64,000 nt of DNA from Gammaproteobacteria bacterium. Its GTDB lineage: Bacteria; Pseudomonadota; Gammaproteobacteria; Burkholderiales; Nitrosomonadaceae. Numbering within the stretch: the first letter of the stretch is position 1; each line of letters starts with the position of its first letter. The stretch is taken from assembly GCA_015709635.1 (NCBI GenBank), contig CP054180.1:2666001-2730000 (forward strand), given 5' to 3'. Below are positions 1 to 8,014 of this stretch, one piece after another. The notes under the pieces were generated by a model. The model saw only the letters and a list, made by a program, of their open reading frames with translations, did no database searches and was not told the origin of the DNA. Both the position numbers and the translations under genes were made by a program.

Positions 1-34
1 TGTCAAACAGCCTCAAATGGTGGTATTTCCGTCG

Positions 35-59
35 TAGTTTGGCACCAATTTGACACAGT
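35..59. repeat. Copy 1 of a 25-bp direct repeat
   Basis: This 25-bp sequence recurs at 2996-3020 in the same orientation with one mismatch; the shared part includes TTTGGCAC and ATTTGACACAGT. The two copies bracket the AbiE pair, the transposase scraps and the tRNA-Thr fragment. Similar stretches are common beside tRNA-targeted integrase sites, so an attachment-site or duplication origin is inferred. Confidence 0.55.
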
Positions 60-116
60 GATTTTTATGATATTTAGCATGACACGTCAGCGCACTCAAC
101 TAGACTCACTCATTTA

Positions 117-1004
117 TTAGCTGGTAACTTTCAAACGCCGATTGACATACCCTGCACTAACCGCTTTAGCAAAGATATTAAGCTTCTCCGTATATTCTGC
201 CAAATCACTCCCAGCTTGGCTTTGCATATCCCTTGCAAATTGCTCTTTTCTGTTAGGTAGGTTAAATAATTTTTCTTCCAGAAAAGCCATCGTCACCACG
301 GATGCTATCTTACCAACATCCTCACCAAGCTTCATGACGCTGGACTTGGCTTCGTCCCATTCCTGAGCCTCCATATATCCATCCTCAAATAATGCATCAT
401 TGATTTCAGGAATTTTGGAGTAACTCTTAATCAGGTATTCAAAATCAGTAGCATCTTTTGCCCTTAACTCAACTTCTCTATCCAACCACGAAACCAACTT
501 TAGAAGGCAAATACCCGCTGGAGAAGCAACAGGAATAACAATGTCCGGATCTTCACTGATTTGCACACTTAACGCATGTTCAAATGCTTCTGAAAAACCG
601 AGCACATTCATGACGAAGCCCTGCCCAGGCGGCCAATTGATGCTATTATTGTCACCTGCAATTTCGCCAAAGGGAACAATGTCAATTTCCCAAGGATGTC
701 CTTCTGAGTCCACGCAAGTCAAGCGATGAATTCTGTGTATATCAGACTTATAGCCTGCTTTCAGTAACCGATCTCTTAACACATTAAACTCATTCCAACT
801 CCCCACATTAATGCCAAAATCAACATCTCGGGTACCGCGCTCTATAGTAGAACCGTATCCATGCACCAGCACCATATCCCTTGCCATAGCTCCCACAACC
901 AGAAAATCGATAGCCAATTCTTTGGCATGCTCGCTGATATCGGCATAAATCCCAATCAACCCTAGCGGAAGTTTCCCGGTAATGTTAATGCAAGTATTTT
1001 GCAC
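117..1004 (-). CDS. AbiEii-type nucleotidyltransferase toxin
   Basis: This 295-aa protein has the fold signature of the AbiEii/MenA nucleotidyltransferase toxins. It shows a helix-turn VGAMARD (residues 37-43) and a G-S at 51-52, followed by TRDVDF with the paired acidic residues D60 and D62. A third acidic residue lies in the EIDIV strand (D108), and a conserved K-D-x-x-D segment sits near 183-187. Family members transfer nucleotides to RNA targets such as tRNA acceptor ends and block growth when freed from their antitoxin. The start overlaps the end of the upstream antitoxin gene by 20 nt, the usual antitoxin-first order. The length and all acidic residues look intact, so the gene is probably functional. 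The target RNA cannot be read from the sequence. Confidence 0.8.
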   Translation of the reverse strand: MQNTCINITGKLPLGLIGIYADISEHAKELAIDFLVVGAMARDMVLVHGYGSTIERGTRDVDFGINVGSWNEFNVLRDRLLKAGYKSDIHRIHRLTCVDSEGHPWEIDIVPFGEIAGDNNSINWPPGQGFVMNVLGFSEAFEHALSVQISEDPDIVIPVASPAGICLLKLVSWLDREVELRAKDATDFEYLIKSYSKIPEINDALFEDGYMEAQEWDEAKSSVMKLGEDVGKIASVVTMAFLEEKLFNLPNRKEQFARDMQSQAGSDLAEYTEKLNIFAKAVSAGYVNRRLKVTS

Positions 1005-2043
1005 GAAGTCTGTTCGCTGTTTCCAGATTACGGGGATCAGCGGTTTCTATCAAATCAGCGTAGACAACAATTGGATGTGCCAAATCCTTTTCTTTTTCAA
1101 TACTCTTCTCTTGTTTCCAAAATAGCTCAATCAGATCAATACGAATATCAGACTGTTCAGTTTGTATTATTTTTCTTAACCGAGCAGCCTTCAGGAATTT
1201 CGCCATATTGGCTTTTTTGATATATACCACAGCATGTTTGGGGTTGAGATAGTTAGTGTATTTAGCCGCCGCGATTTCTCCACCCCATAGAGCATCAAAT
1301 TCTTCTAGATTCACAGTCTTCCACCAATCGGGATTGTCAGTGGTGAATATGCCTATTTTGTGTTTTTCCTTCAGCCTGTAGGGATAAACTTCTACCCATT
1401 TATTCAACAATCGATCAAAGTCAGCTAGTTCGCGTTGATTCTTCTTCACTCCTTCAAAAAAAAATCCCTGTGCCACTAGATCACTAATTACCCAGCCTAC
1501 TGTCCCTAACGCCACCTGAGCTCGTTCTGCGATTTCCCGATATGGCGCATTGATAAGACTTCTATCCTTTAGAAAGGCAAAAATCACCTTCATTCCCGTG
1601 GGCTGAAAGGCTTTGCCAGTTTTAATCTTTCCCATTGCAGCAACATCCGGCTTCGGTTTGTTGCCTTTGATGTAGATATAAACAGGTAATTGATTGATGT
1701 ACGCATTACCTGCCGTATCGAGAAACTGGATGTTAACTTCTTTTAGTCGCTCACCCATATTAGGGTTTATATAGTCCGCCACAAGTAGGCCATGACCTGG
1801 CTTGGCAATATTTTTGATTTGGTCAATGACGGCACCAAGATTAACATGAGTTGCCCACTTTTTAATTTCAGCAACCAGTTGAGCGCCTGTCTCTGGCATC
1901 TCTATAATCGCATCTATGTGCTTACCCCCCTTCCAGACATCACGCTCGACAATATCTAAACGTAGACCTATCTCACGGCGGACTATACCAATGGCCGCAT
2001 CCAATATATCGCATTCTGTCGCCAATCTATTCATGATGTTCAC
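985..2043 (-). CDS. AbiEi-type antitoxin/transcriptional regulator
   Basis: This is the 352-aa partner of the downstream nucleotidyltransferase. Residues 150-198 form a clear winged-helix segment (NAPYREIAERAQVALGTVGW), as in AbiEi antitoxins, which repress their own promoter and neutralise the toxin without a stable complex (type IV TA). The N-terminal 110 residues resemble a restriction-endonuclease-like fold (IDAIIE followed by VAEIKK at 57-62). That fold occurs in the longer AbiEi-like proteins and probably serves a structural role. The C-terminal half is the mixed alpha/beta antitoxin domain. It is the first gene of a two-gene operon with overlapping reading frames. The 280 bp upstream are A+T-rich and hold short inverted repeats that could be its operator. 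Confidence 0.75.
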   Translation of the reverse strand: MNIMNRLATECDILDAAIGIVRREIGLRLDIVERDVWKGGKHIDAIIEMPETGAQLVAEIKKWATHVNLGAVIDQIKNIAKPGHGLLVADYINPNMGERLKEVNIQFLDTAGNAYINQLPVYIYIKGNKPKPDVAAMGKIKTGKAFQPTGMKVIFAFLKDRSLINAPYREIAERAQVALGTVGWVISDLVAQGFFFEGVKKNQRELADFDRLLNKWVEVYPYRLKEKHKIGIFTTDNPDWWKTVNLEEFDALWGGEIAAAKYTNYLNPKHAVVYIKKANMAKFLKAARLRKIIQTEQSDIRIDLIELFWKQEKSIEKEKDLAHPIVVYADLIETADPRNLETANRLRAKYLH

Positions 2044-2123
2044 TATTTATACACTGAAGCAATTACATTAAACGTTCGTTAATATATCATGTTCATTATT
2101 AATGTACAAAACATTATAACGAA

Positions 2124-2294
2124 GTGCAAGATATAGTGTTCGAATATTGTGTAAAAAATTGCACTGCGAGACATACCAGTCAATACAGTGTCATTGATAA
2201 AGACGGTCGTGTCGATTTTGTGGATTGGATGGGTGATCTGGCAGGAGGTTATGAGAATAATCACTATAAAAGTCATCGTAAACTCCCCCTGTAA
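2124..2294 (+). pseudogene. Short ORF remnant of unknown origin
   Basis: A 56-codon plus-strand frame opening at a GTG encodes a plausible protein segment (for example DKDGRVDFVDWMGDLAGGY) with balanced amino-acid use, unlike random DNA. It ends just before the IS3-type scrap. I do not recognise the family. It may be the tail of a gene broken by the rearrangements in this stretch. Confidence 0.3.
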
Positions 2295-2322
2295 GTAGAC
2301 AAAGATCAGTAGAATTTCGGCT

Positions 2323-2412
2323 GTGACGTATATTGATGAACAATCCAACTTTGTATCGGAATCGTCAGTTTATCGGCTACTGAAAGCCCGTAATCTGATC
2401 ACAAGCCCGGCC
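2323..2412 (+). pseudogene. IS3-family OrfB (integrase) remnant
   Basis: About 30 codons read VTYIDEQSNFVSESSVYRLL and continue with KARNLITSPA. This is the typical N-terminal HTH-like portion of IS3-type OrfB transposases ('yfVSESsVYRiLK'). The frame runs into unrelated transposase sequence with no catalytic DDE core, so it is a small fragment. Confidence 0.5.
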
Positions 2413-2678
2413 CGCAGCGGCGCTGGCTCAAGCGCCGGCAGGCCGTGGAACCTGCAATCGGGCATCTGAAGTCGGATCACCGAATGAATCGCTGCTGGTT
2501 ACCAGGTCAGTTGGGTGATGCACTGCACGCTGTGTTATGTGCGGCTGGCTACAATCTGCGCTGGCTGATGAGAGCTATACACCGTTTGGGCATCAAGAAT
2601 TCTTTATTGCGACTTGCACTGCTGCAACTGATCAACACCTTTTACACAAAACGTTCGTTTGTCGGCATGACTGTGTGA
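2412..2678 (+). pseudogene. IS5-family transposase C-terminal remnant
   Basis: The frame through GTG 2445 (in frame from 2412) reads VEPAIGHLKSDHRMNRCWL and continues with an L-x-G-D-A-x-H-A-V-L-C-A-A-G-Y-N-L-R-W segment. This is the C-terminal part of IS5-group transposases, with the 'E-P-x-I-G-x-L-K' glutamate of the DDE triad. Only about 88 residues remain, and they are fused directly to the IS3-type scrap, so no active enzyme is possible. It marks a composite junction of two decayed insertion sequences. Confidence 0.65.
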
Positions 2679-2814
2679 ATTTTGCAGGGGCGACTAGGTA
2701 GCAAGGTCAGGTACAAAATATCTGATTTGATCGCTTGGAAAGAAAGTAAAAGAGTGTCCTAGAAATGGTTGCTAGATCGCCGCAATGTAACCCCAGCGTA
2801 ACCCCGCAAACAAA

Positions 2815-2843
2815 AATGGCTTGCATGAAAATTGCAAGCCATT
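2815..2843. terminator. Perfect 11-bp hairpin beside the tRNA fragment
   Basis: AATGGCTTGCA and its exact complement are separated by 7 nt and followed by GATTTTA. It is a strong stem that could terminate transcription toward the tRNA fragment. Such hairpins often lie between integrase genes and their tRNA att site. Confidence 0.45.
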
Positions 2844-2850
2844 GATTTTA

Positions 2851-2896
2851 TGGTGCCGACACCAAGAATCGAACTCGGGACCTTCTGATTACAAAA
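2851..2896 (-). other. 3' half of tRNA-Thr (TGT), probable att scar
   Basis: On the minus strand this reads from the anticodon loop (TTTGTAA) through the variable loop, a T-arm with GTTCGATTC and the acceptor strand TGTCGGCACCA. The 5' half (D-arm and 5' acceptor strand) is missing, so it is not a working tRNA gene. A 3'-half duplication ending in CCA is the classic footprint of tyrosine-recombinase integration into a tRNA-Thr gene. Confidence 0.7.
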
Positions 2897-2995
2897 CTTA
2901 TTTACAAATTTAAGTTACATATAAATCAATCACTTAAAATGCTTGCCAAGCATAAAAACTGTCTCACACAACCACAAACGGTGACACTTACAGAC

Positions 2996-3020
2996 TAGTT
3001 TGGCACAAATTTGACACAGT
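2996..3020. repeat. Copy 2 of the 25-bp direct repeat
   Basis: It matches 35-59 at 24 of 25 positions and lies about 100 bp beyond the tRNA-Thr fragment. The stretch 2679-3095 otherwise has no gene. It contains the hairpin, the tRNA fragment and this repeat. Confidence 0.55.
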
Positions 3021-3095
3021 CAATTCCGCATCTTATTTCGTTCTCGCATAACGATGTTCCTTTGATAACTACCATTAACACAAAATACGCTAAGA

Positions 3096-3515
3096 TTATT
3101 CTTCCCAAGGATTGATGACGGGCACTCCGGCAGCGACAAAAGGCGCAGTATCTCGCGTCGCTATGGTGAATTCATGTACGACCGCGATTGCGGCAATCTG
3201 ACCGTCTGCCACAGAGATAAGGCGACCATTAGTCCTAGCTCGACCGACTATAAACGCATATGCTATCGCAGCCTGTTGATCGAATGATAGTATGCGCGCT
3301 CCAAAAAGTCTCTCCATCAGTTTCCTCAATGCAGCATCAAGTCCTTCTTTACGCTTTCCATCTGGCAGGATCTCAATGCCGACCAGCAATTCGGAAAGGC
3401 TTGTTGCTGTCAGATACAGTGTCTCGGCTGTTTGCCGATCAAGCCAAGCTTGAACGGCGGGATTGCCGTTGGGTTTCATTGGCTCGGATATGACATTCGT
3501 ATCCAGAACGATCAT
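3096..3515 (-). CDS. PIN-domain ribonuclease toxin, FitB/VapC type
   Basis: This 139-aa PIN-domain protein begins with the canonical MIVLDTNVISE (catalytic D5). It also has the SLSEL acidic position near residue 42 and the SVADGQIAAIAVVH motif with D104, completing the acidic pocket that binds Mg2+ and cleaves RNA. FitB/VapC toxins cut tRNA or other structured RNA and are silenced by the upstream-encoded antitoxin. Its start overlaps the antitoxin stop by 4 nt (ATGA), indicating translational coupling. Length and motifs are intact. The specific RNA target cannot be deduced. Confidence 0.85.
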   Translation of the reverse strand: MIVLDTNVISEPMKPNGNPAVQAWLDRQTAETLYLTATSLSELLVGIEILPDGKRKEGLDAALRKLMERLFGARILSFDQQAAIAYAFIVGRARTNGRLISVADGQIAAIAVVHEFTIATRDTAPFVAAGVPVINPWEE

Positions 3516-3751
3516 TCGAACACTGCTGGATCAGTCGGCGTCTGATCACGAGTGCCATTAAAATCAAGCCCCCCAAAGGATTGCCCAAAAGCAGCGAGTT
3601 CAGATCCGATTTTGACACGCGTCCTAGGACGCACTGCTTCTTCCAGAATTTCCCGAATTTCAGCTTCGGTGCTACGTCCATGCTGAGCAGCACGCAGCTT
3701 AAGCGCGCGATGCGTTTCTTCGGGCAAATTGCGAACAGTAACAACAGACAT
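3512..3751 (-). CDS. FitA-type ribbon-helix-helix antitoxin
   Basis: This 79-aa protein starts with MSVVTVRNLPEETHRALKLR, the N-terminal beta strand and helix of FitA/StbC-like ribbon-helix-helix DNA-binding antitoxins. The GRSTEAEIREIL segment completes the RHH fold at residues 25-36. The charged C-terminal tail would wrap the PIN toxin. Family members bind the toxin as a complex and repress their own promoter. It precedes the toxin with a 4-nt overlap. Confidence 0.85.
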   Translation of the reverse strand: MSVVTVRNLPEETHRALKLRAAQHGRSTEAEIREILEEAVRPRTRVKIGSELAAFGQSFGGLDFNGTRDQTPTDPAVFE

Positions 3752-3805
3752 TTGACTTCACTCCTTATTATGTGAAATCAATGATAGCATATATTTACAA
3801 GTGAC

Positions 3806-3818
3806 ATCAATTCTTGAT
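3806..3818. promoter_or_regulatory. Possible FitA operator palindrome
   Basis: ATCAA-TTC-TTGAT lies 55 nt upstream of the fitA-like start in an A+T-rich promoter region. RHH antitoxins autoregulate through such inverted repeats, but binding here is only inferred. Confidence 0.35.
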
Positions 3819-3988
3819 ATGTGCTGTCAAAAATTATGAATTTCTTATATACGACGGATTCAAAATCAGCCACGACGTCCCTTTACTAAGCTAAGGCTAT
3901 GCCATCATCTCTCGGGCTATCCCTTTGCCTGTTCGCCGAAATCGGGTACTTGACCTAGCGTGACGCAAGAAAGCGCCGGGGAATTACT

Positions 3989-4204
3989 GTGCAATTGATG
4001 GCGGAGCATATGGGCGTGACAAGAGTAACAGTTGCAAAAATTGAACGTGGTGAGCCTAATACCAGTATGGGAAATTACGCGATGGCGTTATACATCCTTG
4101 GTAAAGTCGATGAACTCGAAATGCTGATGGATCGTACCCATGATTCCCTCGGTCTGGATCTGATGGATGAAAAACTACCCAAACGGGTCAGGGTCTCTAA
4201 ATGA
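3989..4204 (+). pseudogene. HipB-like HTH regulator, remnant with unclear start
   Basis: This 71-aa XRE-type helix-turn-helix reads ITVQLMAEHMGVTRVTVAKI then ERGEP, and ends with the charged tail (LMDEKLPKRVRVSK) seen in HipB-like partners of HipA kinases. The reading frame is open only back to about 3959 and no good RBS precedes the GTG at 3989, so the N-terminus may be truncated. It overlaps the following hipA-like frame by 4 nt (ATGA), the usual hipBA coupling. The next gene is broken, so the pair is probably a relic. Confidence 0.6.
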
Positions 4205-4359
4205 GTGATACGTACCTGCTTGTCTCATTAGATTGGCAAGGACAATTGCATCGCATTGGTCACCTGGAAATTCATAAAAGCCGTGGTAAGGAAAATTTCC
4301 GCTTAATCTATGAAAGCACCTGGATCAAATATCCGAATCGCTTTATCATTGACCATTAA
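4201..4359 (+). pseudogene. HipA-like kinase, N-terminal fragment only
   Basis: The 52-codon frame MSDTYLLVSLDWQGQLHRIG and onward, ending STWIKYPNRFIIDH, matches the beginning of HipA-type Ser/Thr kinases (an 'N-domain' with x-G-x-L-x-I and a Y-x-x-x-W-L/I segment). A full HipA is about 400 residues; here the frame stops after 52 and no kinase core follows. The DNA passes straight into the alpha-galactosidase gene 32 bp later, so the kinase was cut off by insertion or deletion at that junction. Confidence 0.6.
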
Positions 4360-4390
4360 GTTACCTGCTACCCATTATGGAGACGCCACG

Positions 4391-6751
4391 ATGATAAGAT
4401 GGCCGACATTTTTCCTAGTGAAGTTGGTGCTTGCGCTGGTCCTCGCTCAAAGCTATGGACTGGGAAACGCGTTCGAGCCGACCAAACATGCTCGAACAGC
4501 CCCTCACTTTTCGACTGGCACGCCTGGCTTCGTTATTTGGGACTCTCGGAATATAGAATATGAACCAGTGAACTCGGCGGTTCCTTTCTCGTTTACCTAC
4601 AACGGCATCCCTTTCAATCAAAACACGTGGCAGATGCTTGCCACTACACCTACGAACACGATCTACCGCGACCCTTCCAACATTCTCGAAGTTCAGTTCA
4701 CGCAAACGTTGATGGCCGATTTCAATGCAGTGAAGTGGGCCATCTCTTTTCGCAATGTCTCGACGACCAAAGTGTCAGGAATCATTGCCCAAGTGAAATC
4801 TGCGGACATTCAATTGATTCATGAGCTCGGGAGTACCGAACGCTACGTCATCAATTACTCAACTGGAAGTTTGGGTGAAGAACCCAACGACGGTTCCCTG
4901 CCATCCCGGGATCTACTCCCGGTTCTCTCTGACTTCACGCCAATCCGGAATGCCCCTCCCAAGACTGTGACCGTCGCTCTTCGTTCATCAAATGGACGGT
5001 CCTCGAGTCAAACCCTGCCCTACTTCAACGTCGAGGCTCCTGGAGGTGGTGCAGGCGTGGTCTTCGCAATCGGCTGGTCGGGGCAGTGGGCAAGCTCCTT
5101 TGCGATTGACAGCACCGGAACCGACATGCGCTTCCAGGCAGGCCAAGAAGACTTTGGGGCACAATTGAGGCCAGGTGAGCATTTCCGTGCTCCATCGACT
5201 CTGATGATGCCTTGGAAGGGCAAGGATTTCCTCGTCGGTCAAAACAAATTCCGGCAGTTGATGCTGAAGTACTTCTCTCCCCGAGATTCCCAAAGACAAC
5301 TGCCCAAGCCCATTGCAGCTGCCTCGAGCGCTGGTCTTCCGATAGCGTGGGAACGCCTGACATCCGAAGATCTAATTAAAGCAATCACGCATGTTGCAAA
5401 ATCTGGAATATCGCTGAACACATTCTGGCAGGACGCAGGTTGGTATCGAACCATCACGAAGGCGCAGGACCCCTCTTTGTATGATGCGTTGACCAAAACA
5501 GAAGATAAGCTTTGGATCTCCGGAGTGGGCGATTGGATCCCTGACCCAGACCGCTTTCCAAAGGGCTACGGCGAGGTTTCGCAGAAGGCACATGAGCTAG
5601 GGCTGAAGTCACTGCTTTGGTTTGAGCCCGAGCGAATGGCCTCGCCAGCCATCAATTTCGATTCATGGAACGACGGACGCCTAATTCACAGAAGTAGAAG
5701 TTTATGCGACACAACTTGTCAAAAGCTCTATCGTCAGGTAAATTTTTCCGATCGGAGCGTCGTGGATCAATTGCTCGCGCTCCTGGATACCCAAATTAAA
5801 GCAGGTAAAATTGACATTTTTCGCATGGACAGCAACGGGGACGGCCCCCATCTGTTCTGGAAGAACAATGACGCGAAACAGAAGACTGACATGGGCATAG
5901 AGCGAACCGGCATCAGCGAAGCGAGTCACATTGATAATCTTTACTACTTTTGGGATCATCTGCGCGCCCGTCACCCAGGCATGATCATCGACAATTGCGC
6001 CGCCGGTGGACGGCGCCTCGATTTTGAGGCGCTCAGCAGAACTGTTCCGTTGTGGCGATCCGACCGTGTGGACACTTATGTGGACACTTATATGGACAAT
6101 AAACCAATAACAGAAGGTGGCTGGGGGCCCACGGAGCAGCAGAATCAGATGCTTGGGTTGTCCCTCTGGTTGCCTCTACAGGGTCGGGGGGCCGACGCGA
6201 GCATTGACACCCATGAAATTGCCGGACTCGACGGTTTTAAATACAGATTTCGTAGCGGCGCGGGTTGGAGCGGCGTTTACGCGCTCAACTGGCACAACCT
6301 AGATCCTGATCAGCGAAGGGTGACGGCCAGCGAAACTGGCTGGCTTTTTGGTACGAAGTCCCCACTCGGTCCCATGTATCCCGCCGCAGAGATGTTCAAG
6401 GGCGACTTCTACCCAATGCCATACGGCCAAATAGATGTAGTCGGGAAATGGCAAGGATCCATGCCCACATATATTGGAACGAAGAGCGTTTGGGTGGGTT
6501 GGCAGCTCCACCGCCCTGATCTAAAGATGGGACTCGTGCAGGCGTTTCGCCGCAGTATCGCCGCACCCGGAACATACAGTTTCGTGCTTCAGGGACTCGA
6601 TGCCACGGCCACCTATTTGGTCACGGACATCGATGCGAGTGGTAGCGACGTTTCGATTTTGGGTGCAACGCTGATGTCAGTCGGTTTGCAAATGTCATGC
6701 TCAGGGGCCTGCTCAAAGGTCTATACTCTTAAAGACATTTCCTTGCAATAG
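4391..6751 (+). CDS. GH36-family alpha-galactosidase, exported
   Basis: This 786-aa glycoside hydrolase follows the GH36/clan GH-D plan: an N-terminal beta-supersandwich, a (beta/alpha)8 barrel and a C-terminal beta domain. The barrel carries GDWIPDPDRFPKGYGE then LGLKSLLWFEPERM (about residues 380-415). The expected nucleophile is D480 in IFRMDSNGDGP and the acid/base is D558 in WRSD. It should release terminal alpha-galactose. I start it at 4391, not the earlier ATG at 4310, because GGAG lies 8 nt upstream and MIRWPTFFLVKLVLALVLAQ is a signal peptide; export is therefore predicted. By eye the gene is more G+C-rich than its neighbours, and it abuts a truncated hipA, so recent transfer is likely. 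No sugar transporter or regulator accompanies it. Confidence 0.8.
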   Translation: MIRWPTFFLVKLVLALVLAQSYGLGNAFEPTKHARTAPHFSTGTPGFVIWDSRNIEYEPVNSAVPFSFTYNGIPFNQNTWQMLATTPTNTIYRDPSNILEVQFTQTLMADFNAVKWAISFRNVSTTKVSGIIAQVKSADIQLIHELGSTERYVINYSTGSLGEEPNDGSLPSRDLLPVLSDFTPIRNAPPKTVTVALRSSNGRSSSQTLPYFNVEAPGGGAGVVFAIGWSGQWASSFAIDSTGTDMRFQAGQEDFGAQLRPGEHFRAPSTLMMPWKGKDFLVGQNKFRQLMLKYFSPRDSQRQLPKPIAAASSAGLPIAWERLTSEDLIKAITHVAKSGISLNTFWQDAGWYRTITKAQDPSLYDALTKTEDKLWISGVGDWIPDPDRFPKGYGEVSQKAHELGLKSLLWFEPERMASPAINFDSWNDGRLIHRSRSLCDTTCQKLYRQVNFSDRSVVDQLLALLDTQIKAGKIDIFRMDSNGDGPHLFWKNNDAKQKTDMGIERTGISEASHIDNLYYFWDHLRARHPGMIIDNCAAGGRRLDFEALSRTVPLWRSDRVDTYVDTYMDNKPITEGGWGPTEQQNQMLGLSLWLPLQGRGADASIDTHEIAGLDGFKYRFRSGAGWSGVYALNWHNLDPDQRRVTASETGWLFGTKSPLGPMYPAAEMFKGDFYPMPYGQIDVVGKWQGSMPTYIGTKSVWVGWQLHRPDLKMGLVQAFRRSIAAPGTYSFVLQGLDATATYLVTDIDASGSDVSILGATLMSVGLQMSCSGACSKVYTLKDISLQ

Positions 6752-6975
6752 CGGGTGTGTAATTCAGAGTTGGAGGAAATGGGGACCGCCGTGCTTCGGA
6801 TAATCGGCATTTTTTAGTCGCTGCCAGGCCTTGCTCGACCATGACAATTACGATCGAACCGTGCAAATACAATATTTTTATCAAGAGCTTAGAGTTCTCA
6901 TCGAGAATGTTTTTCCTTACGGAGCATGTGCATCTTTCTAATGTATCTTGTTTGTCGTCATGCAATCCACTAAAT

Positions 6976-7845
6976 TGTAAGAATTTCTAGCGTTGTTTAC
7001 AGTATTTGGGAGAATACTGTAAATGAATATACATAAACGCACTCGATTGACCTTATTGGATCGTCAGGAAATCTGGCGGCTATATCAAACCCGGCTGTGG
7101 AAGGTAGCGCATTTGGCGGAACGCTTCCACGTCAGCCGTCCAACGTTTATGCTGTGCTGAAACGTGCCAGACTACAGGAATTTACTCTGCGCGACAGCAC
7201 TAACCAGTGGTTTAAAACATTGCAGTACGGTCTCAAGCGCCTGGCCAAGGCCGAACAAACCATCCAGGAACGTCTCGAGCGGGAAGCCAAGCGCTATAAC
7301 AAGTCTTACCCGGGTGAACTGGTTCATTTCGATACCAAGCGACTGCCCTTATTGAAAGGACAATCCACCAATGAACCTCGCGAGTACCTGTTTGTGGCCA
7401 TCGATGATTTTTCCAGAGAGCTATATGCCGATATTCTTCTCGATAAAACCCAGCACAGCGCCGCTTGCTTCCTCCTGAGTACTGCTGCTCAATGTCCTTA
7501 CCTGATCGACTATGCTTATTCCGATAACGGCAAGGAATTTAAAGGGACTGACGCTCATGCTTTCGGCAAAGCTTGCAGGCAACACGGTATCGGGCAGAAG
7601 TTTACCCGCGTTAATCGCCCTCAAACCAACGGCAAGGCCGAAAGAGTCATCCGCACTCTGATGGATATGTGGCACAGCAAAACTTGCTTTAAAGACAGCG
7701 CTGATCAGCGCATTCAGCTTTCCCGTTTCATTAACTTCTATAATACTGTGAAACCGCATAAGAGTTTGAATAATGCCACTCCTTATGAAATACTTTCCGC
7801 TAATTTCAATAAACCTCTCTGTAAACAACCCTGAGATTTCTTACA
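6976..7845 (+). mobile_element. IS481-type insertion sequence (870 bp)
   Basis: The element is bounded by imperfect 25-bp terminal inverted repeats (6976-7000 and 7821-7845, 20 of 25 matching, starting TGTAAGAA). It is flanked by a perfect 7-bp target duplication ACTAAAT (6969-6975 and 7846-7852). The single transposase frame is broken by one missing base, so this copy cannot move by itself. It lies next to the comM tail. Confidence 0.8.
7023..7834 (+). pseudogene. IS481-family transposase, frameshifted
   Basis: Translation starts at 7023 with MNIHKRTRLTLLDRQEIWRL and an HTH (VAHLAERFHVSRPT). The frame then stops near 7155. The rest (VYAVLKRARLQEF onward, to 7834) continues in the next frame, consistent with loss of a single G near 7142-7146. 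The downstream part has a complete DDE core: LVHFDTKRLPLL, the ELYADIL strand, YSDNGKEFKG and NRPQTNGKAERVIRTL. Family length (about 260 aa) is reached only when both frames are joined. IS481 elements do not normally rely on programmed frameshifting, so I read it as an inactivating mutation. Confidence 0.75.
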
Positions 7846-7866
7846 ACTAAATTCATATTTTTTACA

Positions 7867-7962
7867 GTTGCGCGAACGATTGCAGATTTATCGGGAGTTA
7901 AGAAAATCAATAATCAACACATTGCTGAAGCGATTCAGTATCGCCGATTAGATAAGCAATAA
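7867..7962 (+). pseudogene. comM: comM (YifB) C-terminal remnant
   Basis: The last 31 codons of a ComM/YifB-type Mg-chelatase-like AAA+ protein are preserved: VARTIADLSGVKKINNQHIA then EAIQYRRLDKQ and TAA. The rest of comM is not on either side of the neighbouring IS481 element. comM is a recognised insertion hot spot for genomic islands, so this may be one edge of such an island. The fragment cannot function. Confidence 0.7.
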
Positions 7963-8014
7963 AGCAATACTTCTATTAATTTTGTAATCGTGACAGGTCG
8001 AGAGCATTGCATTT

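Noticed and set aside
2724..2804. C-terminal tail of a tyrosine integrase (LLDRRNVTPA-like end before the tRNA fragment)
   Set aside because: The frame is closed by a stop 12 codons before its end and no catalytic R-H-R-Y motif is nearby, so the evidence is too thin to list.
2815..2896. Complete tRNA-Thr gene
   Set aside because: The D-arm and 5' acceptor strand are not present next to the 3' half, so a cloverleaf cannot form.
4201..4359. Functional HipA toxin
   Set aside because: Only 52 codons precede a stop, and no kinase motif follows in any frame.
4415..5974. Several long minus-strand open frames inside the GH36 gene
   Set aside because: They are antisense shadows of a well-supported gene in G+C-richer DNA and have no RBS or family features.
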